From Pedobacter sp. SL55 (GTDB lineage Bacteria; Bacteroidota; Bacteroidia; Sphingobacteriales; Sphingobacteriaceae), in assembly GCF_026625705.1 (NCBI RefSeq), contig NZ_CP113059.1:2976001-3040000 (forward strand): 64,000 nucleotides of DNA, given 5' to 3'. Shown here in pieces: positions 48,703 to 58,905 of the stretch. The stretch's first letter is position 1. Every line of letters starts with the position of its first letter. The notes beneath the pieces are model-generated. The model saw only the letters and a list, made by a program, of their open reading frames with translations. It had not been told where the DNA came from and did not search any database. The translations under genes and the position numbers were made by a program.

Positions 48703-49950
48703 ATGCTGCTAGTTTTTAGACTTATAGGAGAGAGTTTTAGGTTTGCCTGGGATGCTCTTAGACAAAATAAATTGCGTACTTCTTTATCCTTGTTGGGTAT
48801 TACCATTGGTATTTTTATCATTATTGCTGTTTTTACTGCGGTTGATACCATGCGTAACCAAATCCAATCAAGTGTGGATAAACTAGGCTCTAATACGCTG
48901 TTTGTGCAGAAATGGCCGTGGCTATTTGGAGATAATTACCCTTGGTGGAAGTATGTAAATCGCCCTGAACCTTCTTTTAGAGATTACCTTAGCTTAAAAG
49001 AGCGTATGGAAAGTGCACAAGGGGTATGTTTTGAGGTTTCTAGCGGCAATAGAACCATTAAATATAGAAGTAGCTCGGTAGAAGGTGCTAATATTAATGC
49101 AGCTACCCAAGAGTACGACCAAACTTGGAACCTTGAGTTTGAAAATGGTAGGTATTTTACGGAAAGTGAAGGAAAATCTGGAGCTCCTGTTTGTATTTTG
49201 GGAGCCGAAATTGCCGAAGGGCTTTTTGGAACAGATGATCCTATAGGTAAGCAAATTAAAGTAATGGGGCGTAGGGTAACCGTGGTAGGAGTGTTTAAAA
49301 AAGAGGGTGAGGATATGTTGGGGATGTCGCAAGATAAAAATGTGTTAATTCCTATGGCTTTAGCAAAGGGCATTTTTGATATCAATAGTGAACGCTACAA
49401 TCCTCAAATTACAGTTAGAGGTAAAGAAAATATCAGTTTTGAAGAAGTAGAAAGTGAGTTGCAAGGACAAATGCGTGCCATTAGGCGTGTTAAACCTGGT
49501 CAAGAAGATGATTTTTCTTTAAATAAAACTACTATGCTTTCTAATCAGTTAGATACCATGTTCTCGGCCATTAATATTGGCGGATGGATTATTGGTGGTT
49601 TCTCTATTCTGGTTGGTGGATTTGGTATTGCCAACATCATGTTTGTTTCGGTAAGGGAGCGTACTAACATCATAGGTATTCAAAAATCATTAGGAGCTAA
49701 AAGCTATTTTGTTTTGTTGCAGTTTATTTTTGAGGCGGTTGTTTTATGTTTAATGGGTGGTTTGTGTGGCCTTTTCTTGGTGTATTTGGGCGTGCTGGCT
49801 GTCTCCAATTTTACCGATTTTAAAGCGGCCTTGTACCTTTCTAACATTGTATTAGGTATAGGTGTATCGGTAGGTATTGGTATCGTTTCTGGTTTTTGGC
49901 CAGCGTATTCAGCTTCAAAATTAGATCCGGTAGAGGCGATTAGAAGTTAA
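48703..49950 (+). CDS. ABC transporter permease (MacB/FtsX type)
   Basis: This 415-aa inner-membrane protein has the MacB-like layout. One N-terminal helix (LSLLGITIGIFIIIAVFTAV, about residues 28-47) comes first, then a periplasmic MacB_PCD domain (about 50-270). The FtsX domain has three helices at the C-terminus and the motif REKTN-like RERTNIIGIQKSLGAK. It ends with the usual LDPVEAIRS. No ATPase gene is adjacent, so its partner must be elsewhere. Export or lipoprotein/envelope maintenance are both possible roles. Confidence 0.92.
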   Translation: MLLVFRLIGESFRFAWDALRQNKLRTSLSLLGITIGIFIIIAVFTAVDTMRNQIQSSVDKLGSNTLFVQKWPWLFGDNYPWWKYVNRPEPSFRDYLSLKERMESAQGVCFEVSSGNRTIKYRSSSVEGANINAATQEYDQTWNLEFENGRYFTESEGKSGAPVCILGAEIAEGLFGTDDPIGKQIKVMGRRVTVVGVFKKEGEDMLGMSQDKNVLIPMALAKGIFDINSERYNPQITVRGKENISFEEVESELQGQMRAIRRVKPGQEDDFSLNKTTMLSNQLDTMFSAINIGGWIIGGFSILVGGFGIANIMFVSVRERTNIIGIQKSLGAKSYFVLLQFIFEAVVLCLMGGLCGLFLVYLGVLAVSNFTDFKAALYLSNIVLGIGVSVGIGIVSGFWPAYSASKLDPVEAIRS

Positions 49951-49976
49951 AACTTTGGTTAAAAAAAGGCACAAAA

Positions 49977-50007
49977 AAAGCGTCCTAACGTAAAGTCCGG
50001 ACGCTTT
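49977..50007. terminator. Bidirectional terminator between convergent genes
   Basis: AAAGCGTCC (49977-49985) is inverted as GGACGCTTT (49999-50007) with a 13-nt loop. A-rich sequence lies to the left and pyrimidine-rich sequence to the right, placed between the ABC permease (plus) and aminotransferase (minus) stop codons. Confidence 0.8.
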
Positions 50008-50028
50008 CCATTTATCTTAACGTTACTA

Positions 50029-51225
50029 CTAGCTCAATTTGCCTAACGCTTCTTTAATTCTTCTTAAAGCTTCTACCAAACTTTCGTCTGATGCTGCGTA
50101 AGACAAACGGATGTAGTTATCGTTACCGAAACTATCGCCACCTACAGTGGCCACATGGCCAACATTTAAAAGGTAAAGTGCTAAGTCGCCAGAACCTTTA
50201 ATTACATTGCCATCAGCATCTTTTTTGCCGAAGAACGAACTGATTTCTGGGAAGAAATAAAATGCGCCTTCTGGAAGATTGGTTTTAACACCTGGAATAT
50301 CTTTCAATAAATCGTAAACCAATTGACGGCGACGAGCGAAAGCTTTTTTCATTTCGTTAACCGTATCTAAACCTTGCTCGTAAGCCACAATACCTGCACG
50401 TTGCGCAATAGAACAAGTTCCTGAGGTGGTTTGGCCTTGCAATTTATCATTGGCAGCAGCAATTTCTTTACTAGCAGCGATGTAACCTAAACGCCATCCG
50501 GTCATTGCAAATGCTTTTGAGAAGCCGTTTACGATGATTACACGGTCTTTAATGCTTTCAAACTGGGCAATAGATTCATGTTGGTCAACAAAGTTGATAT
50601 GCTCGTAAATCTCATCAGAAAGGATGAAAATGTTAGGATGTTTTTCGAATACCTTAGCTAAAGCAGCCAACTCATCTTTGCTATAAACCGTACCCGTTGG
50701 GTTATTTGGCGAAGAGAACATGAACAATTTACTTTTTGGAGTAATTGCAGCTTCTAATTGCGCTGGGGTAATTTTAAAATCGCTTTCTATAGATGCATCG
50801 ATGAAAACAGATTTACCTTCGGCAAGCGTTACCATTTCAGAATATGAAACCCAATAAGGAGTAGGGATAATTACTTCATCGCCTGGGTTAATTAAAGTAA
50901 GGATCACATTAGAAAGTGACTGCTTTGCACCTGTAGAAACCACAATTTGCGAAATGTCGTAATCAAGGTTGTTTTCTGTTTTAAGCTTGTTCACTATGGC
51001 TTGGCGCAAATCTGGATATCCAGGTACTGGCGAGTAACGGGTAAAGTTATCGTCTAATGCTTTTTTTGCAGCTTCCTTAACATGCACTGGCGTATTAAAA
51101 TCTGGTTCTCCAACGCTTAAACTAATTACATTTACGCCTTTTGCAGCTAACTCGCGACCTAATTTGGTCATTTTTAGCGTAGCTGATTCTGATAGGTTAT
51201 TTATTCTGTCTGATAAAATGCTCAT
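50029..51225 (-). CDS. Class I/II pyridoxal phosphate-dependent aminotransferase (aspartate aminotransferase type)
   Basis: With the start at 51225 (MSILSDRINNLSESATL) this is a 398-aa fold-type I aminotransferase. Family blocks are SLSVGEPDFNTPVHV, TGAKQSLSNVILTL, SSPNNPTGTVYSKDEL, ILSDEIYEHINF and the PLP lysine in NGFSKAFAMTGWRLGY (near residue 233). The C-terminal Arg in YIRLSYA contacts the substrate carboxylate. It resembles the AspC subgroup common in Bacteroidota. A Met 7 codons upstream (51246) is less likely. Confidence 0.94.
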   Translation of the reverse strand: MSILSDRINNLSESATLKMTKLGRELAAKGVNVISLSVGEPDFNTPVHVKEAAKKALDDNFTRYSPVPGYPDLRQAIVNKLKTENNLDYDISQIVVSTGAKQSLSNVILTLINPGDEVIIPTPYWVSYSEMVTLAEGKSVFIDASIESDFKITPAQLEAAITPKSKLFMFSSPNNPTGTVYSKDELAALAKVFEKHPNIFILSDEIYEHINFVDQHESIAQFESIKDRVIIVNGFSKAFAMTGWRLGYIAASKEIAAANDKLQGQTTSGTCSIAQRAGIVAYEQGLDTVNEMKKAFARRRQLVYDLLKDIPGVKTNLPEGAFYFFPEISSFFGKKDADGNVIKGSGDLALYLLNVGHVATVGGDSFGNDNYIRLSYAASDESLVEALRRIKEALGKLS

Positions 51226-51351
51226 GATATTTCTGTGAAGTAGCAAATATAAAAACCTTATTTATAAAGCCCTAATAAAAGATGTTTTTTAATAGCATTT
51301 GTTTAAGGTTTCGTTATTTTTTTTAGTATTTTGATAATGGTTAGTTACAGG

Positions 51352-51543
51352 CCTGAGTTCGATTATTATTTGTTTATTTTGCAGTATTATTTAAACTTAT
51401 TGAGTTCGCCGATCCTGAAATAAATTTGCTTCGCAGCTACTGCGTGGTTAGGGGCGACGGAAAATTGGCGGTTCGTCATGCTGAATTTAGTTCAGCATCA
51501 GTTTTGAAAGTTAATAATCCATAGGTTAATAATCGAACTCAGG
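51352..51543. repeat. Palindromic intergenic element, copy 2
   Basis: CCTGAGTTCGATTATTA (51352-51368) is perfectly inverted at 51527-51543. Between the arms is a core (51405-51505) matching the one at 44892-44966: a GATCCTGAAATAAATT stretch, GACGG, then GGCGGTTCGTCATGCTGAAT with its hairpin. A CGCAGCTACTGCG palindrome (51433-51445) interrupts the first half of this copy. Confidence 0.75.
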
Positions 51544-51655
51544 TTATAAAGTTGAAAAGTTAGAATGTTGATGGTACTGAGATTCTCGCATTTATCCAAT
51601 CTCGATCAGTTTTTCAAAACTAAAAAGCGTAAATTTGCCAATCAAAACATAAGAT

Positions 51656-52633
51656 TTGATATCTAACAAAAGAGCCATATTGCTATCGCTTTGCACCAGT
51701 GTTGTATTGATGCTAGCTAAATTTGTAGCCTATTTTATTACCAACTCTAACGCTATTTTAACCGATGCTGCAGAGAGTATTGTAAATGTGCTAGCCAGCG
51801 GATTTGCGTTCTACAGCATTTATTTGTCTACCTTACCAAAAGACGAAAATCATCCGTATGGGCACGGTAAAGTAGAGTTTTTTTCTGCCTTTGTAGAGGG
51901 GGTACTTATTGGGGTTGCTGGAGTCTTTATTTTAGGTAAATCTATTTACAGCCTTTTTTATGGTAATACCGTTTCAGATTTGTATGATGGTGCTTTAATT
52001 ATTGGGGCAACAGGCATTGTTAATCTCATTGTTGGTTGGTATTTGATTAGAACTGGTAAGGCAAATAAATCTTTAACCTTAGAAGCCGATGGAAAGCACT
52101 TGCTTACTGATGCTATTAGCAGTGCAGGCTTAGTCATTGGAATTATCATCATTCAGCTCACCCAAGTTTTATGGCTAGATAGTTTGATCTCGATTATTTT
52201 AGGATTGTACATCCTTTATAACGGTTACAAGCTTACGCGTACATCGGTTGGTGGTTTAATGGATGAAAGTAATTTAGAACTGGTTGAAGAAGTGGTTGCT
52301 ATTTTACAGCAAAACCGACAACAAAGTTGGATAGATATACACAACCTAAGGGCGCAGCAGTACGGTGCCGACTTGCATATTGATTGCCACGTTACCTTGC
52401 CTTATTATTTTGATTTAAACAAAGTTCATCATGAAATTTCGAGTATTGATAAATTGATTAACCAATCCGTTAGTCGACAAACAGAGCTGTTTATTCATGC
52501 AGATCCTTGTTTGCCAGCTTGTTGCTACTACTGTAAAATGGAGAACTGTGCTGTTAGAACCGAAGCTTTTAAGGGAGAAATTAATTGGAACATGGAGAAC
52601 GTGACAAAAAACCAGAAGCATTTTGAAAGATGA
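51656..52633 (+). CDS. Cation diffusion facilitator family transporter
   Basis: This 325-aa protein has six predicted helices and the CDF metal-site motif NAILTDAAESIVN (helix II) with HPYGHGKVEF after it. In helix V the segment LEADGKHLLTDAISSAG carries the second Asp pair. A cytoplasmic C-terminal dimerisation domain follows, with an unusual Cys-rich tail (PCLPACCYYCKMENC). The start codon is TTG at 51656. It exports zinc or a similar divalent metal using the proton gradient. It overlaps the Nudix gene by 4 bp. Confidence 0.92.
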   Translation: MISNKRAILLSLCTSVVLMLAKFVAYFITNSNAILTDAAESIVNVLASGFAFYSIYLSTLPKDENHPYGHGKVEFFSAFVEGVLIGVAGVFILGKSIYSLFYGNTVSDLYDGALIIGATGIVNLIVGWYLIRTGKANKSLTLEADGKHLLTDAISSAGLVIGIIIIQLTQVLWLDSLISIILGLYILYNGYKLTRTSVGGLMDESNLELVEEVVAILQQNRQQSWIDIHNLRAQQYGADLHIDCHVTLPYYFDLNKVHHEISSIDKLINQSVSRQTELFIHADPCLPACCYYCKMENCAVRTEAFKGEINWNMENVTKNQKHFER

Positions 52634-53070
52634 GTTATTTTAACGTGAGAGTTTACGGTTTGTTGATAAATGAAGATAGCGAGGTTTTACTTAGCGATGA
52701 GTTTGCTGTAGAAAGATATTTTACCAAATTTCCTGGTGGTGGTGTAGAGTTTGGCGAAGGTTTGATTGATGCATTAAAAAGAGAATTTATAGAAGAATGT
52801 AATGCGGAGATTGAGGTGCTTAGGCATTTTTACACCACAGATTTTTACGAAAAATCTTCTTTTAATGACAGCCAGGTGCTGAGTATTTATTATTTGGTTA
52901 AACCAGTTAAGCCTTTGCAGCTTAATTTTAAATGCAAGGTTTTTGATTTTGATGAAGGAACGAGCCAGTGTTTTAGATGGAAGAAGATTACAGAACTAAC
53001 AGAAGACGACGTAACTTTTAGAACTGATAAAATTACCGTAAGGTTGTTAAAAGATGAGTTTAAAAAATGA
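52630..53070 (+). CDS. Nudix hydrolase
   Basis: This 146-aa protein has a Nudix box, GGGVEFGEGLIDALKREF followed by IEECNAEI (about residues 36-61). It matches the GX5EX7REUXEEXGU pattern except that Asn replaces the late Gly. The rest of the fold (LLINEDSEVLLSDEF at the N-terminus) is normal. The substrate, probably a nucleoside diphosphate derivative, cannot be predicted. It overlaps both neighbours by 4 bp, so the CDF/Nudix/CPBP trio is an operon. Confidence 0.92.
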   Translation: MSYFNVRVYGLLINEDSEVLLSDEFAVERYFTKFPGGGVEFGEGLIDALKREFIEECNAEIEVLRHFYTTDFYEKSSFNDSQVLSIYYLVKPVKPLQLNFKCKVFDFDEGTSQCFRWKKITELTEDDVTFRTDKITVRLLKDEFKK

Positions 53071-53939
53071 TTGAGGATAGCAAATTAGGATATTATTTAG
53101 TGCCTGTTTTAAAGATTTGGCTATTTATGTTTTTCCTTTTGCTCTGTACTATCCCGTTTGGTTTGGTATTGCAGTTTAATTTTTTGCCTAGTATATCAAC
53201 ACCAATTGTAAGTGATATTATAGCGCAGTTTAGTTTAGTAACCATTGTTTTGGGAGCGCTGCTAATGGTGTTTAAGGTGTTCCCAGATTTAGACTTCTAT
53301 CAGGTTTTTATTAAAAGAGCAAGTGCTTTGCCCGAGTTTTTTAAGGGTGTTGCATTAGGTTTGGTGCTGATGTTGCTTTGCGCTTTATTGCTTTACGTCA
53401 ATGGAAATGTAGTTTTTGAGAAAGCCAACATTTCTGGCGATATGGTTTGTCTGTATTTCCTTTACTTTTTAATGATCTCAGTTTTTGAGGAGTTCTTGTT
53501 TAGAAGTTACCCTTTGTTTGCGCTGGCAGAGCGTTATCCCCTCTGGTTTGCTATTTTAGTAAATGGATTGTTGTTTGCCTTTGCGCATTTTGCAAATCCA
53601 GGTATTACAGTTTTAGGTGCTTTAAATATTACCTTGGCTGGTATGTTGTTTGCACTTTATACTTTGCAGAAGCGTAACATAGCTTGGGCAGTAGGTGTTC
53701 ATTTTGCTTGGAATTTTACGCAGGCGGTAGTTTTGGGATATAACCTAAGTGGCAACAAAATGTCTGGTTTTGTAAAAGCAGTACCTAAAGGACTAGATTA
53801 TTTCTCTGGCGGCGAGTTCGGGATAGAAGGCTCTGTTGTTTGTACGGTGTTTTTGATAGGCAGTATTTCTTGGTTGTTTTACAGTAGAGGCTTCGGTTTT
53901 TCGGGGCCAAGTATCCAAGAAGATAATGAAACAGAATAG
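53067..53939 (+). CDS. CPBP family intramembrane glutamic endopeptidase
   Basis: This 290-aa membrane protein has about seven to eight helices and the CPBP/Abi catalytic motifs: EEFLFRSYPLF (EE near 141-142), FAFAHFANPG (His near 173) and HFAWNF near 212. Family members cleave membrane-anchored substrates or act as CAAX-like proteases and bacteriocin-immunity factors. The specific role here is unknown. Confidence 0.9.
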   Translation: MIEDSKLGYYLVPVLKIWLFMFFLLLCTIPFGLVLQFNFLPSISTPIVSDIIAQFSLVTIVLGALLMVFKVFPDLDFYQVFIKRASALPEFFKGVALGLVLMLLCALLLYVNGNVVFEKANISGDMVCLYFLYFLMISVFEEFLFRSYPLFALAERYPLWFAILVNGLLFAFAHFANPGITVLGALNITLAGMLFALYTLQKRNIAWAVGVHFAWNFTQAVVLGYNLSGNKMSGFVKAVPKGLDYFSGGEFGIEGSVVCTVFLIGSISWLFYSRGFGFSGPSIQEDNETE

Positions 53940-53962
53940 GATGTTTTTGTTTAAACGTTGGT

Positions 53963-54694
53963 TTAGCCTTTCAGAAATAAATGTAGTAAAGCAGCTAGCA
54001 AAGCACCAATAATTGGCCCTACAATTGGTACCCAAGCGTAGCCCCAATTGCTGTCTGCTTTGCCCTTCATGGGGATGATGCTGTGAATAATTCTAGGTCC
54101 TAAATCTCTTGCTGGATTAATGGCATAGCCTGTGGTTCCTCCCAAGCTTAAACCTATTACCCAAACTAAAAATGCTACTGGTAAGGCACCAACCGAACCC
54201 AATCCGATAGGTGTTTTTTCTGCTCCCATTTCTCCGCCAGTAATGTAAAAAATGACAAAAATGAGCACGAAAGTGCCAACTACTTCAGAAAATAAATTAG
54301 ATTTTTTATTCGCAATAGCTGGGCCTGTGGCGAAAGGAGCAGCTTTTAGTCCCTTGTCATCAGTAGCATCGAAATGATCTTTATAAAATAGCCAAACCAG
54401 CAAAGAGCCTAACATGGCACCGCCAATTTGTGCTAGCATATAGTAGGGTACTTTTGCCCAATCAAAAGTCTTAGTAATGGCGAGTGCTAAAGTTACCGCC
54501 GGATTCAAGTGAGCGCCGCTATGTGGGCCAGCCACAATTACCGCAACAAAAACTGCCAAAGCCCAAGCCGTGGTAATTACTATCCAGCCACTGCTGTTTC
54601 CTTTAGTGTCTTTTAGTACCACATTGGCTACCACACCGTTTCCTAAAAGGATTAAAATAGCGGTGCCAATAAATTCTGCGATGTAAGGATGCAT
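53963..54694 (-). CDS. glpF: Glycerol uptake facilitator (MIP/aquaporin family)
   Basis: This 243-aa channel has six helices and the two NPA boxes, HLNPAVTL (near residue 63) and INPARDLGPR (near 193). The Asp after the second box (NPARD) is the marker of glycerol-conducting aquaglyceroporins. It lies downstream of glpK and glpD on the same strand, 145 bp after glpK, which agrees with glycerol uptake. Confidence 0.94.
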   Translation of the reverse strand: MHPYIAEFIGTAILILLGNGVVANVVLKDTKGNSSGWIVITTAWALAVFVAVIVAGPHSGAHLNPAVTLALAITKTFDWAKVPYYMLAQIGGAMLGSLLVWLFYKDHFDATDDKGLKAAPFATGPAIANKKSNLFSEVVGTFVLIFVIFYITGGEMGAEKTPIGLGSVGALPVAFLVWVIGLSLGGTTGYAINPARDLGPRIIHSIIPMKGKADSNWGYAWVPIVGPIIGALLAALLHLFLKG

Positions 54695-54839
54695 AGGGTA
54701 GTAGGTTAATCGTTTAAACTGTTGTTTGGTTAATTGTTATGTGAAGTTATTAAAGATTATTTTTGTAGCTGGCTGTTTGGCTTTTTAACGTTTAAGCTTA
54801 CCACTGATGTCTGATCCTTAAAACCTAGTCGCTAAAAAC

Positions 54840-56327
54840 CTAATCAGTATTTGCTATAGCAGCTTTAATTGCTTTTTGCCAACCTCTAATTCTTTCGGTA
54901 TTGTCTACATCGCTTTGCGCAGTAAAGGTTTTGTCAATTTGCCATTGCGATTTTATTTCGTCAATATCTTTCCAAAAGCCTGTGGCCAAGCCTGCCAAAT
55001 AAGCAGCGCCAATAGCAGTAACTTCGGTAACTTCGGGTCTAATTACTTTGCAGTTCAATAAATCAGCTTGAAACTGCATCAGTAAATTATTTGCGGTAAC
55101 TCCGCCGTCTACTCGTAATTCTTTAATTGGAGTGCCAGCATCAGCTTGCATGGCATTTAGCACATCCATGGTTTGGTAGGCAATGCTTTCGAGCGCAGCC
55201 CTTGCAATGTGCGATTTGTTGGTTCCTCTAGTAATTCCCGTAATGGTGCCCCGGGCTTCTTGGTTCCAATAGGGTGCGCCAAGACCAGCAAAAGCCGGAA
55301 CAACATATACACCTTGCGTATCTTTTACCTGTAGCGCCAGTTGTTCTACATCGGCAGATTTCTGGATTAACCCCAGTTCATCGCGTAGCCATTGCACAAT
55401 AGCTCCGGCAATAAAAATACTTCCCTCCAAGGCATAATTAACCTCTCCGTTAATTTTCCAGGCTACAGTAGTTAATAAATTATTGGTCGATATTTTTGGT
55501 GTTTTGCCGATATTCATCAGCATAAAACAGCCTGTACCGTAAGTGTTTTTTACCATTCCGGGCTGTGTACACATTTGGCCAAACAAGGCCGATTGCTGAT
55601 CTCCGGCAATGCCCGCGATAGGTAGTTGTGCTGCCAAAATGTTGCCTGCTGTGGTGCCATAAACTTCGCTAGAAGATTTTACCTCTGGCAACATTGATTT
55701 TGGAATATCAAATAATTGAAGTAGTTCGTTATCCCATGATAAAGAGTGAATGTTGTAGATCATGGTTCTGGAAGCGTTGCTTACATCGGTAACGTGTACT
55801 TTCCCGCCTGTTAAATTCCAGATTAACCAGCTGTCTACTGTGCCAAAGGCTAAGTCTCCGTTTTCGGCTTTTTGTCTAGCACCTTCAACATTTTCTAATA
55901 TCCATCTTACTTTGGTAGCTGAAAAATACGAATCGATAATTAATCCAGTTTTTTCTTGGATTAGCTTCGAGTGGCCTTTTTGCTTGATGCTGTTGCAATA
56001 TCCAGACGTTCTCCTGTCTTGCCAAACAATGGCGTTGTAAATGGGTTTTCCAGTGTTTTTATCCCAAACAATGGTGGTTTCTCGCTGATTGGTTATGCCA
56101 ATTGCATTGATATCCTGTGCTTTTAAGCCAGCTTTTGCAATTACTTCGGTGGCAACGGCCAATTGGGTAGACCAAATCTCGTTTGGATTGTGCTCTACCC
56201 ATCCCGCTTGCGGATAAATCTGCGTAAATTCTTTTTGAGCGATGGCAATGATCTCGCCATTGTGGTTAAAAATAATGGCCCGCGAACTTGTGGTCCCTTG
56301 GTCTAGAGATAAAATATACTTGCTCAT
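54840..56327 (-). CDS. glpK: Glycerol kinase
   Basis: This 495-aa FGGY-family kinase phosphorylates glycerol with ATP. Visible are [69 protein letters not shown] and the FGGY signature 2 region with [16 protein letters not shown]. Length and motifs are standard. It is 23 bp downstream of glpD, making a glpD-glpK-glpF operon. Confidence 0.97.
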   Translation of the reverse strand: MSKYILSLDQGTTSSRAIIFNHNGEIIAIAQKEFTQIYPQAGWVEHNPNEIWSTQLAVATEVIAKAGLKAQDINAIGITNQRETTIVWDKNTGKPIYNAIVWQDRRTSGYCNSIKQKGHSKLIQEKTGLIIDSYFSATKVRWILENVEGARQKAENGDLAFGTVDSWLIWNLTGGKVHVTDVSNASRTMIYNIHSLSWDNELLQLFDIPKSMLPEVKSSSEVYGTTAGNILAAQLPIAGIAGDQQSALFGQMCTQPGMVKNTYGTGCFMLMNIGKTPKISTNNLLTTVAWKINGEVNYALEGSIFIAGAIVQWLRDELGLIQKSADVEQLALQVKDTQGVYVVPAFAGLGAPYWNQEARGTITGITRGTNKSHIARAALESIAYQTMDVLNAMQADAGTPIKELRVDGGVTANNLLMQFQADLLNCKVIRPEVTEVTAIGAAYLAGLATGFWKDIDEIKSQWQIDKTFTAQSDVDNTERIRGWQKAIKAAIANTD

Positions 56328-56350
56328 AAAATTATATTTGGTTGAAAAAG

Positions 56351-57943
56351 TTATCCTACTAAAACAGGTTCTTCCCTTTTGTTTTTAGTTTGATAAGTAT
56401 AACCTTCTGCTAATTTAATAAAAGAATTTGTTTGCTCATCTTCCCATTGTTTGTTAGCTCCAATTTCTTTGGCCATAATAGATGCTACAATAGGAGCCAT
56501 TTCTATAGCCGCTTTGGCATCAATAATTAATATCCTTAGGCGTCTGCTCAATATATCTTCAACCGTTTCGGCCATTTCGTTTCTTGTGCTCCAAACTACC
56601 TCGGCATAGCTATAAGGAAAATCTTTGTGTAGCCTTTGTGCCAATTCTGGTTGCTGTTTAATTAAGGTTTCGATATGTTTTTTATCAGCACCGTAAATGC
56701 TTAAATGGTTTTCCTCTGCCTCATTTACGCACCCATGGATCGCGAGTTGTTCTGTTTTACAAACAATGGGGCTTAATTTTGCTTCTTTAATGGCTAAGTT
56801 TACAGTTTCTTCTGCCATACGTCTATAGGTTGTCCATTTGCCGCCCGTAATGGTAATTAAGCCCTTTGCTGAAACCATTAGTTTGTGGTCTCTACTGATT
56901 TCTTTTGTGCTGTTCGAGTTGCTATCTGTTGGTGCAGCTAAAGGACGTAGACCAGAGAACACGCTTAGGATGTCTTTTTCAGTAGGTTTCGTTTTGAAAT
57001 AATTTGCAGCGGTATTTAAAATGAAATCAGTTTCTTGTTTCAGCGCTCTAGGCTCTAAGCTGTGCTCGTCTAAAGGCGTGTCTGTAGTGCCAACCAACAA
57101 GTGGTTGTGCCATTGTACGGCAAAAAGAACCCTGCCGTCTGAAGTTTGAGGGATCATCAACGCAGAATCGCTATTCAAAAATTCCTTTTTCAAAACAATA
57201 TGAACCCCTTGACTAGGCCTAACTGTTTTTCTAGCTTTCGAGTCGTTCATCTGTAAAATTTCATCCACAAACACTCCGGTGGCGTTAATTACCACTTTCG
57301 CTTTCAATTCGAAAGTTTCGTTTGTAATTACGTCGGTAGCTACTACACCTTTAATTTGGTCAGCATCTTTAATTAAACCTGTTACTTTCATGTAGTTAAT
57401 TAAAGTAGCACCTTGTTCTTTTGCTGTTTGCGCAATGTTAATGGCTAACCTAGCATCATCAAATCTGCCATCGAAATATCTTATTGAGCCTTTAAGTCCT
57501 TTGTCTTTGATGCCTGGCATTAAACGTAGGGTTTCGCTTTTAGAAAAATATTTTGAAGTTCCAAAACTGAAACGACCCGCTAGCCAATCGTATAGTTTTA
57601 AACCAATAAGATATTTTGCTACAGAAAACCAATCGTAACAAGGAATAAGGAATTCTTCTTTATGTACCAAGTGGGCTGCGTTTTTTTGCATCAACCCTCT
57701 TTCTTTAAGCGCATGTTTAACTAGTGCAATATCGCCTTGCGCCAAATATCTTACGCCGCCGTGCACCAACTTCGTGCTTCTGCTCGATGTTCCCTTTGCA
57801 AAGTCTGCCTGTTCAATCAATAAGGTTTTTAGACCTCTGCTGGCAGAGTCTAGCGCTGTTCCAAGTCCAGTTGCTCCTCCTCCAATAATGATAACGTCCC
57901 AGGCAGATTGGTTAGTTAAATGATGGTTATGTATTCTTTGCAT
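56351..57943 (-). CDS. glpD: Glycerol-3-phosphate dehydrogenase/oxidase
   Basis: This 530-aa membrane-associated FAD enzyme oxidises glycerol 3-phosphate to dihydroxyacetone phosphate and feeds electrons to quinone. The N-terminus has [16 protein letters not shown] and [17 protein letters not shown]. Later blocks include [27 protein letters not shown] and [14 protein letters not shown], and a C-terminal helical domain. It is the first gene of the glycerol operon, transcribed away from the regulator gene. Confidence 0.96.
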   Translation of the reverse strand: MQRIHNHHLTNQSAWDVIIIGGGATGLGTALDSASRGLKTLLIEQADFAKGTSSRSTKLVHGGVRYLAQGDIALVKHALKERGLMQKNAAHLVHKEEFLIPCYDWFSVAKYLIGLKLYDWLAGRFSFGTSKYFSKSETLRLMPGIKDKGLKGSIRYFDGRFDDARLAINIAQTAKEQGATLINYMKVTGLIKDADQIKGVVATDVITNETFELKAKVVINATGVFVDEILQMNDSKARKTVRPSQGVHIVLKKEFLNSDSALMIPQTSDGRVLFAVQWHNHLLVGTTDTPLDEHSLEPRALKQETDFILNTAANYFKTKPTEKDILSVFSGLRPLAAPTDSNSNSTKEISRDHKLMVSAKGLITITGGKWTTYRRMAEETVNLAIKEAKLSPIVCKTEQLAIHGCVNEAEENHLSIYGADKKHIETLIKQQPELAQRLHKDFPYSYAEVVWSTRNEMAETVEDILSRRLRILIIDAKAAIEMAPIVASIMAKEIGANKQWEDEQTNSFIKLAEGYTYQTKNKREEPVLVG

Positions 57944-58088
57944 AATAAATTGTAATAAAACGAAACAATAAGCAATTATAAGTAATCAAAATCGAAATAA
58001 TAAATACTTTGACGAAAATATTTTTCTTACGTAAATATGTAGGTGCTATTTATATTAATTATTAACTTGCGATTAAATATAAGCGCTT
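57944..58088. promoter_or_regulatory. Divergent control region of the glycerol operon and its regulator
   Basis: This 145-bp AT-rich spacer separates glpD (minus) from the DeoR-type regulator (plus) and must carry both promoters. A perfect 8-bp palindrome TTACGTAA (58027-58034) and a near-palindromic GAAAATATTTTTC next to it are candidate operator halves. This is inference only. Confidence 0.4.
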
Positions 58089-58856
58089 ATGAGCATGACC
58101 CTTGCCGAGAGGCATCAATTTATACTTAATCGTATACATCAAGACCAGTACATTAATGTAGTAGAGCTTTGTAAAGAGCTCAAGGTTTCTTCGGTTACCA
58201 TTCGTAAAGATTTAAAGCTTTTAGAAGATAAGAACTTGCTTTTCAGGACCCATGGTGGTGCTACGCTTAACAATCCCTATACTGTAGATAGGCCTGTGAA
58301 CGAGAAAGAGAAGATGCAATCTAATGAAAAGAATAAGATTGGTGCTGCTGGTGCTAAGTTGTTGAAAGAGAATGATTCTATAGTTGTAGCTTCTGGTACC
58401 ACTTTGCTTTATTTTGTAAAAAACATTCCTAGCGGGTTAAATTTAACCGTGGTAACTTCATCGCTTAATATATCTATAGAGTTTTTGCGCAGTCCGGAAG
58501 TAGAAGTGATACAATTGGGAGGTTTGCTGAGAAAAAGCTCGTCATCTGTAATGGGGGCTTATGCAGAGCAGATTTTGCAAGATTTCTATTTTAATACTTT
58601 GTTTTTAGGGGTTGATGGGATAGACTTAGAGCATGGGTTTACTACCACCAATGCAATGGAAGCGCATTTGAATAGACAAATGATTAAAGTTTCGCAAAAA
58701 GTTGTGGTGCTTGCCGACTCTACCAAGTTTGGTAAGAGGGGCTTTGGTAAGATTTGTGGTTTTGAAGATGTTGATCATATTATTACGGATAAAGGCATTT
58801 CGCAACAAATGATTAATCATTTAGAAGGTTTAGGCATAACTGTTACTATAGTGTAA
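58089..58856 (+). CDS. glpR: DeoR/GlpR family transcriptional regulator
   Basis: This 255-aa regulator has an N-terminal DeoR helix-turn-helix (VVELCKELKVSSVTIRKDLK, then LFRTHGGA) and a C-terminal DeoR sugar-phosphate-binding domain with VVASGTTLLYF and FLGVDGIDLEHGFTT. The divergent position next to glpD-glpK-glpF suggests that it represses the glycerol genes until glycerol 3-phosphate binds. The symbol rests on that context. Confidence 0.85.
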   Translation: MSMTLAERHQFILNRIHQDQYINVVELCKELKVSSVTIRKDLKLLEDKNLLFRTHGGATLNNPYTVDRPVNEKEKMQSNEKNKIGAAGAKLLKENDSIVVASGTTLLYFVKNIPSGLNLTVVTSSLNISIEFLRSPEVEVIQLGGLLRKSSSSVMGAYAEQILQDFYFNTLFLGVDGIDLEHGFTTTNAMEAHLNRQMIKVSQKVVVLADSTKFGKRGFGKICGFEDVDHIITDKGISQQMINHLEGLGITVTIV

Positions 58857-58878
58857 TTAATTCTTCTTTAAAATTTAC

Positions 58879-58905
58879 AAGCGCAATTTGATTGCGCTTT
58901 TTTTT
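58879..58905 (+). terminator. Intrinsic terminator of the DeoR-type regulator
   Basis: AAGCGCAAT (58879-58887) pairs with ATTGCGCTT (58891-58899) around a TTG loop and runs into eight T. Confidence 0.9.
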
